From a virus, in IMG/VR virus record IMGVR_UViG_3300017963_002532, positions 64,001 through 126,580 of that record: a DNA stretch of 62,580 nt, one strand, 5' to 3'. The notes below the pieces were generated by a model. It did not search any database and was not told the DNA's origin. It saw only the letters and a list, made by a program, of their open reading frames with translations. Each line of letters opens with the position of its first letter. Within the stretch, counting starts at the first letter, position 1. This document shows positions 39,956-47,450 of the stretch, piece after piece. Both the position numbers and the translations under genes were made by a program.

Positions 39956-40838
39956 CGCAAATATCCTCCTTGCATAAGAATTTACAGATCTTCGGCAGAT
40001 CTGCCTGACCGTCTCGGATTCGTTCTGCCGCGACCTCAAACTCCTCATGGAATCGTGCAATCTCATCCCACGTCTTGCTGAGGTTGTAACGAATCTTGGC
40101 GATCTCCGCTGGCGTATACCACACGGTAATCGGACGGTTCATAAAGAAATGGAACGTCAGAATGGTCGGCGTATCTGGATATAGGTGGTCGAGTGCCACG
40201 GCATACATCTGCGCCTGGATATCTTCCTTGATCGCCTGCTCGTTCTGTGACGGCTCCCACTTACGACCGGTCTTGTAGTCGATCATGTGGATGACGCCAT
40301 CGTCCTTGTAAGCGAAATCGATATACCCGCGCATGTGCTTGCCCGGCTCGAACTCAATCCGGAAGTCTAGCTCCACGCCGACGATCTCTTTGTCGTAGAC
40401 GTCGCCATGACTGGCAAGGAACTTCTCCATGAGGCGCACAGACGCGCCGTATAGGAGACGACCACAGCCGGACAGCTTCTCTACTTCCACCCCCTCGATC
40501 GCACAGATCCCGTCCATGTAGTGCTCGCACCCAGCGGTGAGACACTTGTGCAGCGGGCGTGGCTTCGTATAGTCGCCCGGCTTTGCCTGTTGAAGCAACC
40601 TCTTGTTATACCTCTTGTCTACCAGGAGATACTCGGCAAGTAGGTTCTTCTTCCAGTCGCGGTCGCCGTTGGCGTATGCCTCAAGAACGTTGTGGATAGC
40701 CGTGCCATGACAAGCGCCCCAATTCGTGCCAAGATCCACCCGGGGGTCTAGCACGTAGTTCATGAAGTACTTGAATAGGCACATCTTGAACGTCTTGATG
40801 CGACTGGCAGACAGGCTCGTTAGTCCCTTAGTCTCCAC
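39918..40838 (-). CDS. Cas4/RecB-type PD-(D/E)XK nuclease with probable Fe-S cluster
   Basis: This 306-residue protein has GTAIHNVLEAY near residue 46 (the His of the RecB motif), MRGYIDFAY (Asp) near 170, MIDYKTGRK near 188 (D-x-K) and QAQMYAVAL (the QxxxY element). A cysteine at residue 20 and three near the C-terminus in ICKFLCKEDIC fit the four-cysteine iron-sulfur cluster of Cas4 and AddB proteins. It likely processes DNA ends during replication or recombination. It overlaps the kinase gene by 11 bases. Confidence 0.86.
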   Translation of the reverse strand: METKGLTSLSASRIKTFKMCLFKYFMNYVLDPRVDLGTNWGACHGTAIHNVLEAYANGDRDWKKNLLAEYLLVDKRYNKRLLQQAKPGDYTKPRPLHKCLTAGCEHYMDGICAIEGVEVEKLSGCGRLLYGASVRLMEKFLASHGDVYDKEIVGVELDFRIEFEPGKHMRGYIDFAYKDDGVIHMIDYKTGRKWEPSQNEQAIKEDIQAQMYAVALDHLYPDTPTILTFHFFMNRPITVWYTPAEIAKIRYNLSKTWDEIARFHEEFEVAAERIRDGQADLPKICKFLCKEDICDDQWEKFRKAIG

Positions 40839-41442
40839 GTGTCAGCCTTTCCGCGATCACGGCGGCAATCTTCTTTGCCTCATTGGCGAGATCTTCTTCT
40901 GTGCCGGAATTATCTACGATGAAGTCGTCATCCTCGAAATCGTCAAGTGCTCGCTCAGAGATGTGTCCATCTCCATCGAACCCCGGTCGCTCAACCTTGA
41001 TAATAAAAGAGTGGTGCTGGAGCAATTGGTCTGCTTCGTTCGGAAAGCGTAGGTCAGTGATAAAGCAGAGTGCATTATCGTGCTCACGCTCAACCTCGGT
41101 AAACGGCGCTCTCGCCCAGCAGTCGTTATCCATCTCGCGGCAGACTTCGCTACCAAAGTATTGTAGTAGCTCTCTACCGGTAAGAGGCTTTTCCTCGTCA
41201 AACATATGTCTACCCGGCAGCGGATACACGTGCGTCACAAACGGCTTAAACTCGTCAGAGAACACAAACTCTGGATCAAACCCGAAGATCTGCGCGACCG
41301 CCAAGCGTAGATTCTTAGCAAATGACGTGCGCACAATAGACCTACTAATGAGGTGGATTACCAACTCGGACACTAGATAGTTCGTGAACGTATCTTTGCC
41401 CGAGCGTTTCGCGCCACGAACGCCGATGTATGCGTTACCCAT
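40828..41442 (-). CDS. Deoxynucleoside monophosphate kinase
   Basis: The ATG at 41442 (204 residues) or the ATG at 41451 are the likeliest starts; both lie just inside the end of the upstream gene. GVRGAKRSGKDTF is the P-loop. GRELLQYFGSEVCREMDNDCWA near residue 100 and ITDLRFPNEAD near 140 are diagnostic of phage dNMP kinases such as T4 gene 1. The enzyme phosphorylates dNMPs and, in some phages, modified dNMPs, which would support base modification if any exists. Confidence 0.87.
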   Translation of the reverse strand: MGNAYIGVRGAKRSGKDTFTNYLVSELVIHLISRSIVRTSFAKNLRLAVAQIFGFDPEFVFSDEFKPFVTHVYPLPGRHMFDEEKPLTGRELLQYFGSEVCREMDNDCWARAPFTEVEREHDNALCFITDLRFPNEADQLLQHHSFIIKVERPGFDGDGHISERALDDFEDDDFIVDNSGTEEDLANEAKKIAAVIAERLTRGD

Positions 41443-41974
41443 CAATCTCATACCTTTCGTCCAGTGGACGCCAACCCTTCGGCTTCCACTCCCCGCGCTG
41501 GAGGCGCTTGAGGTTCTCAACGACCTCCTCGATATTCTCGTGCATCATCTCGTGTCCGATGCGACCGACAATCCATGCCGGGCACTTGTCCTGCCACTCG
41601 TTCATAGCCAGAAAGACGGGCTTACGCTGCAAGCACGCCATAAATACCTCGTCCCAGGTGCCGCAAGTCTGCACGCCATGAAATAGGTGTCCAACAAGAA
41701 TATCGCACAGATCAACGTAGCGAAGGTCGTGCTGGACGATCTTTTTAGCCAACGCCTGGAACCCATCCCAATCGCGTTCGCCGCGAAGGCGGTCAAGTTC
41801 CTGGTATTCGCCCTCCGGCTGACGCTCTACCGGATCAACGATGTTCTTCTTCTGGAATCCCAGGTCCAACAGCATCGGCTTCAGGCGATTCCGCCAATGA
41901 GCCTGCTTGTCCCTCATCGACTCCATCGGTCCCGGTAGATACACTCTCGTGTCTGCGAAGTTGTACAAAGTCAT
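41435..41974 (-). CDS. Nucleoside 2-deoxyribosyltransferase-like protein
   Basis: This 179-residue protein begins with VYLPGPMESMRDKQAHWRN, matching the substrate loop and first helix of nucleoside 2-deoxyribosyltransferase-like folds. CDILVGHLF and TCGTWDEVFMACLQRKPVF near residues 90-120 fit the strand and helix that position the catalytic Glu. It may exchange or hydrolyse nucleoside bases in salvage. The ATG has GAGGAG seven bases upstream, so the start is firm even though it lies 140 bases inside the primase gene. Confidence 0.72.
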   Translation of the reverse strand: MTLYNFADTRVYLPGPMESMRDKQAHWRNRLKPMLLDLGFQKKNIVDPVERQPEGEYQELDRLRGERDWDGFQALAKKIVQHDLRYVDLCDILVGHLFHGVQTCGTWDEVFMACLQRKPVFLAMNEWQDKCPAWIVGRIGHEMMHENIEEVVENLKRLQRGEWKPKGWRPLDERYEIDG

Positions 41975-43001
41975 GTAATATCTCCTCGATCTCGTTTGGT
42001 TTCAAGTCTCCTGGGTCTTTGCCTGCTGGTAATCTGATCGTTCTCACTGATAGTAGGTCGTTTTGTTTGAATCTGTCTTGCATCCCCTTGATGGTTTTCT
42101 CTCCAGCCGCGTCCGCGTCGAATAGGGGGATGATTATCCGCGCTCCCATCTTACGAATCATCATCTCCTGCTGACGACTCAACTGTGTGCCAAGCACCGC
42201 GCATACATTATGGATGCCCGCGTCCTGAAGACGTAGCACGTCGATCGGTCCCTCGACCAAGATGATCGTTCCGCCCGGCGTGAAGTTCTTCGCCTGATGA
42301 CAATTATATAGGATCGACTTCTTCGCAAGGCTGTAGTGACGGTGTAACCCACCGCTATGTAACCACTTAGAGACGCCACGCTTCTTCCGCTCGTCGGCGT
42401 CGTCCAGCGTTGTGCGCCCCGTGAACCCTACGATCTCGCCGTCAAGATCACGAATGGGGAAAATAATCCTCCCTCTCATAAAGGAAGAAGAATCCCGCCC
42501 GCCGTAGTAGCCCACGCTATTGAACCGTAGCACAGACGGACTGAACCCGCGCTCCTGCATGTATTGGTGGTCTAAGTCTAACTCCTGTAGGCACGCTGGG
42601 TCGATAGTCTCTAGTCTCTCTGGTCTTGCTTTGTTTAAGAGATCCTTCAAAGACTTCTGGCGACTAACCTCCTTGAGATTCTTTAGCTCCTCGTCACCCG
42701 CCAATGCGCGAGCGATGATGTTGCACGCCTCCTGCATCCCACAGCCGGTGAACGCCCGAATGAACCCGATGGCGTCTCGACCGAACTCTTCATGACAACC
42801 GTGGCTCCAGCACGCCCACGTGTGTTTATCACGCGACCATGAGAACGCCTTGTCATTCGTCCGATCCCCCGGGTGGCTCGGCATCGGGCACGGTCCCGCC
42901 ATCCCCTGATGCGTCTCCTCCAGGTCCGGTATCTCCAGCGCCCGGAGGATCTTGGGTAGGTGCTTGCTGCCCAGGTCCGTTAGTTGTTCCCTGCTGACCA
43001 T
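41835..43001 (-). CDS. dnaG: DnaG-type DNA primase
   Basis: From ATG 43001 the protein is 388 residues. A CHCC zinc site is visible (Cys38, His43, Cys64, Cys69 in CPMPSH and CWSHGC). The TOPRIM core has ILVEGPIDVLRL near residue 255 and LFDADAAGEK near 300, the catalytic Glu and DxD. The C-terminal 46 residues are low-complexity and acidic and are read from bases that also encode the next protein. It makes RNA primers with the DnaB-like helicase upstream, and each gene overlaps its neighbour by 140-149 bases. Confidence 0.92.
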   Translation of the reverse strand: MVSREQLTDLGSKHLPKILRALEIPDLEETHQGMAGPCPMPSHPGDRTNDKAFSWSRDKHTWACWSHGCHEEFGRDAIGFIRAFTGCGMQEACNIIARALAGDEELKNLKEVSRQKSLKDLLNKARPERLETIDPACLQELDLDHQYMQERGFSPSVLRFNSVGYYGGRDSSSFMRGRIIFPIRDLDGEIVGFTGRTTLDDADERKKRGVSKWLHSGGLHRHYSLAKKSILYNCHQAKNFTPGGTIILVEGPIDVLRLQDAGIHNVCAVLGTQLSRQQEMMIRKMGARIIIPLFDADAAGEKTIKGMQDRFKQNDLLSVRTIRLPAGKDPGDLKPNEIEEILHDFVQLRRHESVSTGTDGVDEGQAGSLAESPEADAVGPGIPEEEHR

Positions 43002-44424
43002 TCTGGATTCTGCCTCCAACACCTAATTCTTGGATTCTGCCACGCTCTGCGTTGAACTCATAGTTGACGTATGTGCCCTCGCGCAGACCGCCGCGTCTTG
43101 ATTTACTTAGAATGAATTTGTAGTTGCCCTGTGGGTCTTCACGAAAATCCTCGATGTTCTTTCTCACCATGATCGTCACCGAGGTCGCCGTGTTCTTCAG
43201 GCGCTTCGCGCCCTCAACCTCTCCACCGGCATTCGTCTGACCCAGGGCAAGGACCGGGATATTCATATCGTGTGCGAAGTCGTGTAGCTTGCTCATCTCC
43301 ACGCCGAGATACTGAAACTCCTGAAGGTTGACCGCAGCCAACTCCCCCGGGTCCTGTAGTTTGATCTGGTCCACTACAAGGAAGCATTGCGGCTCACGAG
43401 AGTTCGGGTCACGATCCTTCACAGACGTCATAATCAGACGACGAACATGCTTGAGCGACTGAGACAGTGGTGTTCCGCGAATGTCCAGGTAGATGAAGTT
43501 CTTACCATAGACCTTATAGAACAACTTCCAGTTTGCCTCGTTCTCGTAGATCGCCTTGCACCGCATGACGTCATCGATCAGCGGTCCATCCATCCCCATG
43601 TTGGCGAGGGCGGCACGACTCTTACTCCACCACCCATAGTCGATGTAGTCGTATGGGATGTCGTGGACAATACAGAACCCACGCACGGTAGCGATCTCGG
43701 CGTCCATTTCTGTATCAAGATAGATCACCGGCATCTTTCGCGCAGCCTTCATCGCGGCACGTAAACCAATCTGGCTCTTCCCTGTGCCGGTGTAGCCTAC
43801 GAAGAAGTGGACGCTGCGATTGCGCAACTGCCCGACCGCCTTCTGCCAGATCGGGAAGCCGACATCCACGCCAGTCAGGGGATTAACCGCCAACTCTTCA
43901 ATGACTTCTTTCGTCTTCATGAAGATGCGTTCACCCATCTGCCGCGTATTCGTTGTCGCCTCACCCAGCCGAACTACAGTGCCCTCGACCTTCTCGATTA
44001 CTTCTTCTACGTCGTCCTTGGTTGTATTCACATAGGAATACAGGCGACGGAACTCGTCAATCGCCGTACGCTTGTATGATTCACCCTTAACGATACGTAG
44101 CCACTTGAGGATATCCTCGTGCTTCGCGTCGTAGTAGATAATCTGGTCAACAGACAAGCCACCATCTGTGACCTCGATGAACTTCTGCTCGTCAATACCT
44201 AACTCGTCTACGGCTGCAAACACGTGCTCGCGGTCGATCGAGTCGATATCCTTTTCATATAGGTGATGAAAGATCCTGAACATCATACTGTGAAGGGGAT
44301 CGGTAAAATCCTCCTCGCCCAGCAGGTTCTCGATCAAAGAGTACTCGGCTGGCTGATTATACAAGATCGCCAGGAGCATCATCTCCGCCACAGGATTCGT
44401 GTGACGGTTATCACTCTTCGTCAT
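42853..44424 (-). CDS. dnaB: Replicative DNA helicase (DnaB/RecA-fold type)
   Basis: From ATG 44424 the protein is 523 residues. The N-terminal 170 residues are helical like the DnaB primase-interaction domain. FFVGYTGTGKSQ near residue 208 is Walker A, FLVVDQIK is the Walker B strand, and LALGQTN near residue 405 is the motif H3-like segment. The last 50 residues are Gly/Pro/Gln/Asp-rich, disordered in style, and are encoded in bases that overlap the primase start. It unwinds DNA 5'-3' at the fork. It overlaps the upstream nuclease gene by 14 bases. Confidence 0.92.
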   Translation of the reverse strand: MTKSDNRHTNPVAEMMLLAILYNQPAEYSLIENLLGEEDFTDPLHSMMFRIFHHLYEKDIDSIDREHVFAAVDELGIDEQKFIEVTDGGLSVDQIIYYDAKHEDILKWLRIVKGESYKRTAIDEFRRLYSYVNTTKDDVEEVIEKVEGTVVRLGEATTNTRQMGERIFMKTKEVIEELAVNPLTGVDVGFPIWQKAVGQLRNRSVHFFVGYTGTGKSQIGLRAAMKAARKMPVIYLDTEMDAEIATVRGFCIVHDIPYDYIDYGWWSKSRAALANMGMDGPLIDDVMRCKAIYENEANWKLFYKVYGKNFIYLDIRGTPLSQSLKHVRRLIMTSVKDRDPNSREPQCFLVVDQIKLQDPGELAAVNLQEFQYLGVEMSKLHDFAHDMNIPVLALGQTNAGGEVEGAKRLKNTATSVTIMVRKNIEDFREDPQGNYKFILSKSRRGGLREGTYVNYEFNAERGRIQELGVGGRIQNGQQGTTNGPGQQAPTQDPPGAGDTGPGGDASGDGGTVPDAEPPGGSDE

Positions 44425-44830
44425 TGAGTAGCCCCACAATATCTACCGAGTCTACGTCGGTATCTTTTACACACATCAACTTGATGTTGTTGATCTCACA
44501 CCAGCGCCGCTTTCTGGAGTCATTCATCTTCTGCTTGCGAAACCCAGCCTGCGTGCCGTGATAGTGTTTAACGAACTTGGAATGCTGCGCACCCTGAACC
44601 TCAAAAGCAAAACCCTCATCAGGTAGCCAGAAATCCAGTGCTAACGCACCCGTGTTCGGCAGTCCAAACTCCTCCAGGATCTTGCTGTGAGGAAAGATTT
44701 CCTTGAGCCGCTGACCAAACCGAAACTGCGCGTTAGATTTACATTCCTCTTTACTCTTGAGTCTGTACTTGGACGGCAGGAGATCCATCTTCGTCTCCGT
44801 CCCGTCCAGGTTCTTGAACGTAGTTCCCAT
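44411..44830 (-). CDS. PD-(D/E)XK endonuclease-like protein
   Basis: The 139-residue product has LALDFWLPDEGFAFEVQGAQH near residue 63, giving D...E-x-Q with a trailing His, then KMNDSRKRRWCEINNIKLMCV. This is the Vsr/DUF559-like small endonuclease pattern (Asp, ExQ, then a K/R helix and closing strand). AAGGG eight bases before the ATG supports this start although it lies 80 bases inside recA. It may be a repair, resolvase or homing enzyme; placement between recA and helicase favours a role in recombination. Confidence 0.65.
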   Translation of the reverse strand: MGTTFKNLDGTETKMDLLPSKYRLKSKEECKSNAQFRFGQRLKEIFPHSKILEEFGLPNTGALALDFWLPDEGFAFEVQGAQHSKFVKHYHGTQAGFRKQKMNDSRKRRWCEINNIKLMCVKDTDVDSVDIVGLLNDEE

Positions 44831-45899
44831 ATAGTGTGCCCTTCAATTCTTCGTATAGCACAGAAACGGCTTCCGGATTGTCGTCCAGCCATGTTACTAC
44901 TTGGCTCTGAAACACGCTGGTCTCACCATCACACTTGAACGGAGGGTCAAACTTAGCCATAGCCTCCGGCATGACGATACGCCCACGGTCCCTTGCCTCG
45001 ATGATGCCAAACTGGATGCAAGTTGTCAGCGCGTCGAGCGAGGACCAGACCCCGTAACCAAAGCGGATAGGGAAGCGACCCTTCACGTAGGGCGCGGCGC
45101 ACTTGTTCTTCTTGACGAAGAAGTCCACCCACTGCCCCACCACGCGACCGTCATCCTCGGTGATGTAGTTCTTCTTGTAGATCTCACCCAACTGGATGCG
45201 CTGGACGGCATAGAACCCCATCGCCATACCGCCCGGCAGCGCCGTGTTGTCCCCGAACATCACACCCGGGTTCTTGCGGATCTGGTTGATGAAGACGATC
45301 GTGGACCGGTTCTTACGTAGGATATCCTTGAGATCACGGCACGCCGCACTCATTAGCTTCGCCAGCTTCGCCATGTGCTGCTTGCTGAGCGGACCGCCAG
45401 CCACCGCCTCCGGGACGAGGCTGTCGATCGAGTCCACAACGCAGACTGAGTTGGGGATCTTGGCAAATGCCTTGACGGCATCCAGACAGTCTTCGCCGGT
45501 ATCCGCCTCAATCATATGGAAGGTCTTGTTGCCGAACTCATCTTCGGCTTCCAGGTCGATCGTCGGGATCGATTCAACCAGCGAGCGGTTGATGCTCCCC
45601 TCCATATTGGCGTAGGCGACGTGCTTGCCTGCACGCTGGGCGATTCCCGCCACGGATAGGGCGAGGGTGGTCTTGCCGGATGAGGCTTCACCATATACTT
45701 CGTGCATTCCGCCGTCGGCAAACGGGATGTGTAGCTGGATGTCCAGCCCGGCTGACCCTGTAAAGTTCGGGTCGGGATCAATCACCGTATTCATCGGGCG
45801 GATCTTGGCGGAGTCGATCTTCTTGGCTTCTGCCACAAAGATCTTGTATACGTCAAGCTGTGCCTGGGCTGCGGTGTCCTTATTCTTCCTCTTCGCCAT
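44751..45899 (-). CDS. recA: RecA/UvsX-type recombinase
   Basis: This 382-residue protein has GEASSGKTT (70-78) as Walker A, VCVVDSIDSLVPEA near residue 153 as Walker B, and IVFINQIR near residue 205. Together with the PGG-containing L2 region these are the standard RecA features. It forms filaments on single-stranded DNA and drives strand exchange in recombination-dependent replication and repair. The C-terminal 25 residues are acidic and are encoded in sequence overlapping the next gene. The start has GGAAG upstream. Confidence 0.95.
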   Translation of the reverse strand: MAKRKNKDTAAQAQLDVYKIFVAEAKKIDSAKIRPMNTVIDPDPNFTGSAGLDIQLHIPFADGGMHEVYGEASSGKTTLALSVAGIAQRAGKHVAYANMEGSINRSLVESIPTIDLEAEDEFGNKTFHMIEADTGEDCLDAVKAFAKIPNSVCVVDSIDSLVPEAVAGGPLSKQHMAKLAKLMSAACRDLKDILRKNRSTIVFINQIRKNPGVMFGDNTALPGGMAMGFYAVQRIQLGEIYKKNYITEDDGRVVGQWVDFFVKKNKCAAPYVKGRFPIRFGYGVWSSLDALTTCIQFGIIEARDRGRIVMPEAMAKFDPPFKCDGETSVFQSQVVTWLDDNPEAVSVLYEELKGTLYGNYVQEPGRDGDEDGSPAVQVQTQE

Positions 45900-46299
45900 G
45901 ATCTTTCTTCCTTAAGAGCTTATTGATGTTGACTTTTTCTCGTGGTTTAACCTCGGCATCAGTATGCAACTCCTGTAGCTCCAGCAGCTTACGTTCGAGA
46001 TCCAGATCCTCGAAGTAGGAGTTGTCGATGTGCCAATAGATTAACCCGATCTTGTTCCAAGCTAAAGTTAGACCTTGCCTGAGAACGAGATCGAGTATCT
46101 CGGTGGCTGACGCATCTCTTGTTTTCACCAGTCTGCGAACCAGCGACAGCGACGTGCCCCATTCTTTGGCAAAACCACTGGCTTTGCGCCACGGGAAGCG
46201 AGGCAGAGACCCATGCTTTTGCAGCATGTAGACCTCAACCACCGCCTGTTCTGTGCTGTGCTGGACCGAGGGCGTACTTATGCTTTGGTACTTCTTCAT
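45880..46299 (-). CDS. Unknown protein, possible helix-turn-helix, first gene after promoter C
   Basis: The open frame starts at ATG 46299 (139 residues), which would place the start at about +2 of a transcript from promoter copy C, so translation would be leaderless. A second in-frame ATG at 46227 has GAGGT five bases upstream and gives 115 residues. AKEWGTSLSLVRRLV is a plausible HTH segment, and the C-terminal part is charged. As the first gene of the replication block it may be a regulator, but no family is recognised. Confidence 0.55.
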   Translation of the reverse strand: MKKYQSISTPSVQHSTEQAVVEVYMLQKHGSLPRFPWRKASGFAKEWGTSLSLVRRLVKTRDASATEILDLVLRQGLTLAWNKIGLIYWHIDNSYFEDLDLERKLLELQELHTDAEVKPREKVNINKLLRKKDHGEEEE

Positions 46300-46301
46300 C
46301 C

Positions 46302-46336
46302 TATAGTAATTATGGCATCTGATCGAAAGTTATTTC
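46302..46336 (-). promoter_or_regulatory. Promoter-like motif, copy C
   Basis: On the minus strand GAAAT (46336-46332) is followed by 15 bases, GCCATAAT (46316-46309), 3 bases and TATAGG. TG precedes CATAAT in the extended -10 place. It occupies the gap between the 46347 gene and the 46299 ATG and is the most upstream of the three copies, heading the replication module. Confidence 0.72.
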
Positions 46337-46346
46337 GTGATTTCTG

Positions 46347-46751
46347 CTATTTTTTCACAAAAATCAGAGCGTCATGATCCTTACTCATGGGGCGCGGCTC
46401 TTGTCCCTTAAGGTTGCCGCTCATATCAAACCAGAAGATGGTCGCGGACGAAGTTTCTTCGTCGAACAACCCAACTCCAGTGAGATCCATGTTGATAACG
46501 CCGCGATGAATCTTCTTCAAGATGAAGTAAGCATTCGCGGTAGGAACGTTGAAGATCTCCTCGCCGCACTGAAGGCGCAGGCGTGTGATCTGAACGTCTT
46601 TATCGGCAAGGTAAGCTTTGAGTCGCATCCAGGCTAGTCGAACCTCGGGAACGTTGTTCTCGAACACGGTTCTACCGTCAGAAAGAGATGCGATCCATCT
46701 ACAAGGTGGGACGGTCTTATCGACCGAAAAGGCAAGTTTCTCACAATTCAT
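46347..46751 (-). CDS. Unknown protein at the module boundary
   Basis: The ATG at 46751 has AGGA upstream and gives 134 residues; a longer frame from 46808 is possible. The protein is mixed alpha/beta with several charged residues and no recognised motif (a KDVQITRLRLQCGEEIF middle and a SATIFWFDMSGN late strand). It sits between the virion module and promoter copy C. It may be the last gene of the late operon. The 90 bases before it contain only a weak AGCTC/GAGCT hairpin. Confidence 0.5.
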   Translation of the reverse strand: MNCEKLAFSVDKTVPPCRWIASLSDGRTVFENNVPEVRLAWMRLKAYLADKDVQITRLRLQCGEEIFNVPTANAYFILKKIHRGVINMDLTGVGLFDEETSSATIFWFDMSGNLKGQEPRPMSKDHDALIFVKK

Positions 46752-46841
46752 GTCGCTGATTCCTAAATAATCAACCCTATGAACGAAACATGTATCCGAC
46801 GAGAACATCTCATCAGAACCACAGCTCTATCAACGAGCTTC

Positions 46842-47435
46842 TTAGAAGTATTCCACACTGAAGTGGAAACCCCAACTGTTCTTGACACCGGTTGTCAACG
46901 GCTTAATGGAGACACCGATATGCCAATCGTGGATAGCAGCGGTTGTGGTGTGGTTAGCCACACTCATGGAGTTCGATCCGTCACTCGAAAGATCAGAGAA
47001 CGCACTATCTTGGTCAACCTCTGCAACCTGCGTGGTCATATTGTCCGGAGCCTCGCCGAGAGTCACACCAGACGCCGCAGTTAGAGCAACCGCGTAGAAC
47101 AGACCGTTCTGCGTCTGAACAGAACTACCAGCAGTCAACCGAACTACGAGGCTACCGCTACCAACAGCCACCGGTAGAGACGCGTTTCCGCCTCCGTCGA
47201 TCGATACCGTGTTAGCATCGATGTACTTGAAGTTGATACCAGTACCCTTGTCGGTACCAGCCGAATCAACCCGATACGTGGTGTCCTGGTAGGAGCCAAC
47301 AGACACGCTATTACCCGGTCCACCCGCACCGAAGAATCCTAAGAAGGATGGATCGGCGGTGTTACCGGCAATCAGCCCGCTGACCTCAGTAAAGCCTTCA
47401 GGGCAACCGCTAGGCAAATGGAATGTAATACTCAT
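46842..47435 (-). CDS. Probable virion protein
   Basis: This 197-residue protein is rich in Gly, Ser, Thr and Ala and beta-strand in style, with no cytoplasmic-enzyme motif, like the other small virion proteins here. The C-terminal end (DWHIGVSIKP...FHFSVEYF) resembles the ends of the 58560 and 59721 proteins. It has one of the two best ribosome sites in the window (AGGAGGTG), so it may be made in large amounts. Exact role unknown. Confidence 0.6.
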   Translation of the reverse strand: MSITFHLPSGCPEGFTEVSGLIAGNTADPSFLGFFGAGGPGNSVSVGSYQDTTYRVDSAGTDKGTGINFKYIDANTVSIDGGGNASLPVAVGSGSLVVRLTAGSSVQTQNGLFYAVALTAASGVTLGEAPDNMTTQVAEVDQDSAFSDLSSDGSNSMSVANHTTTAAIHDWHIGVSIKPLTTGVKNSWGFHFSVEYF

Positions 47436-47441
47436 GAATTA

Positions 47442-47449
47442 CACCTCCT
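47442..47449 (-). promoter_or_regulatory. Strong ribosome binding site (AGGAGGTG)
   Basis: AGGAGGTG lies six bases before the ATG at 47435 and is a full match to the 16S rRNA anti-Shine-Dalgarno sequence, stronger than most sites in the window. It fixes the start of the 46842-47435 gene and suggests high expression. Confidence 0.7.
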
Positions 47450-47450
47450 C

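Noticed and set aside
41835-41974. Frameshift in the primase gene near its end
   Set aside because: The frame is open with a strong SD for the downstream gene inside it, so an overlap explains the data better than a sequencing error.
46809-46841. Terminator hairpin (AGCTC/GAGCT) near 46.82 kb
   Set aside because: The stem is only five base pairs and there is no T tract.
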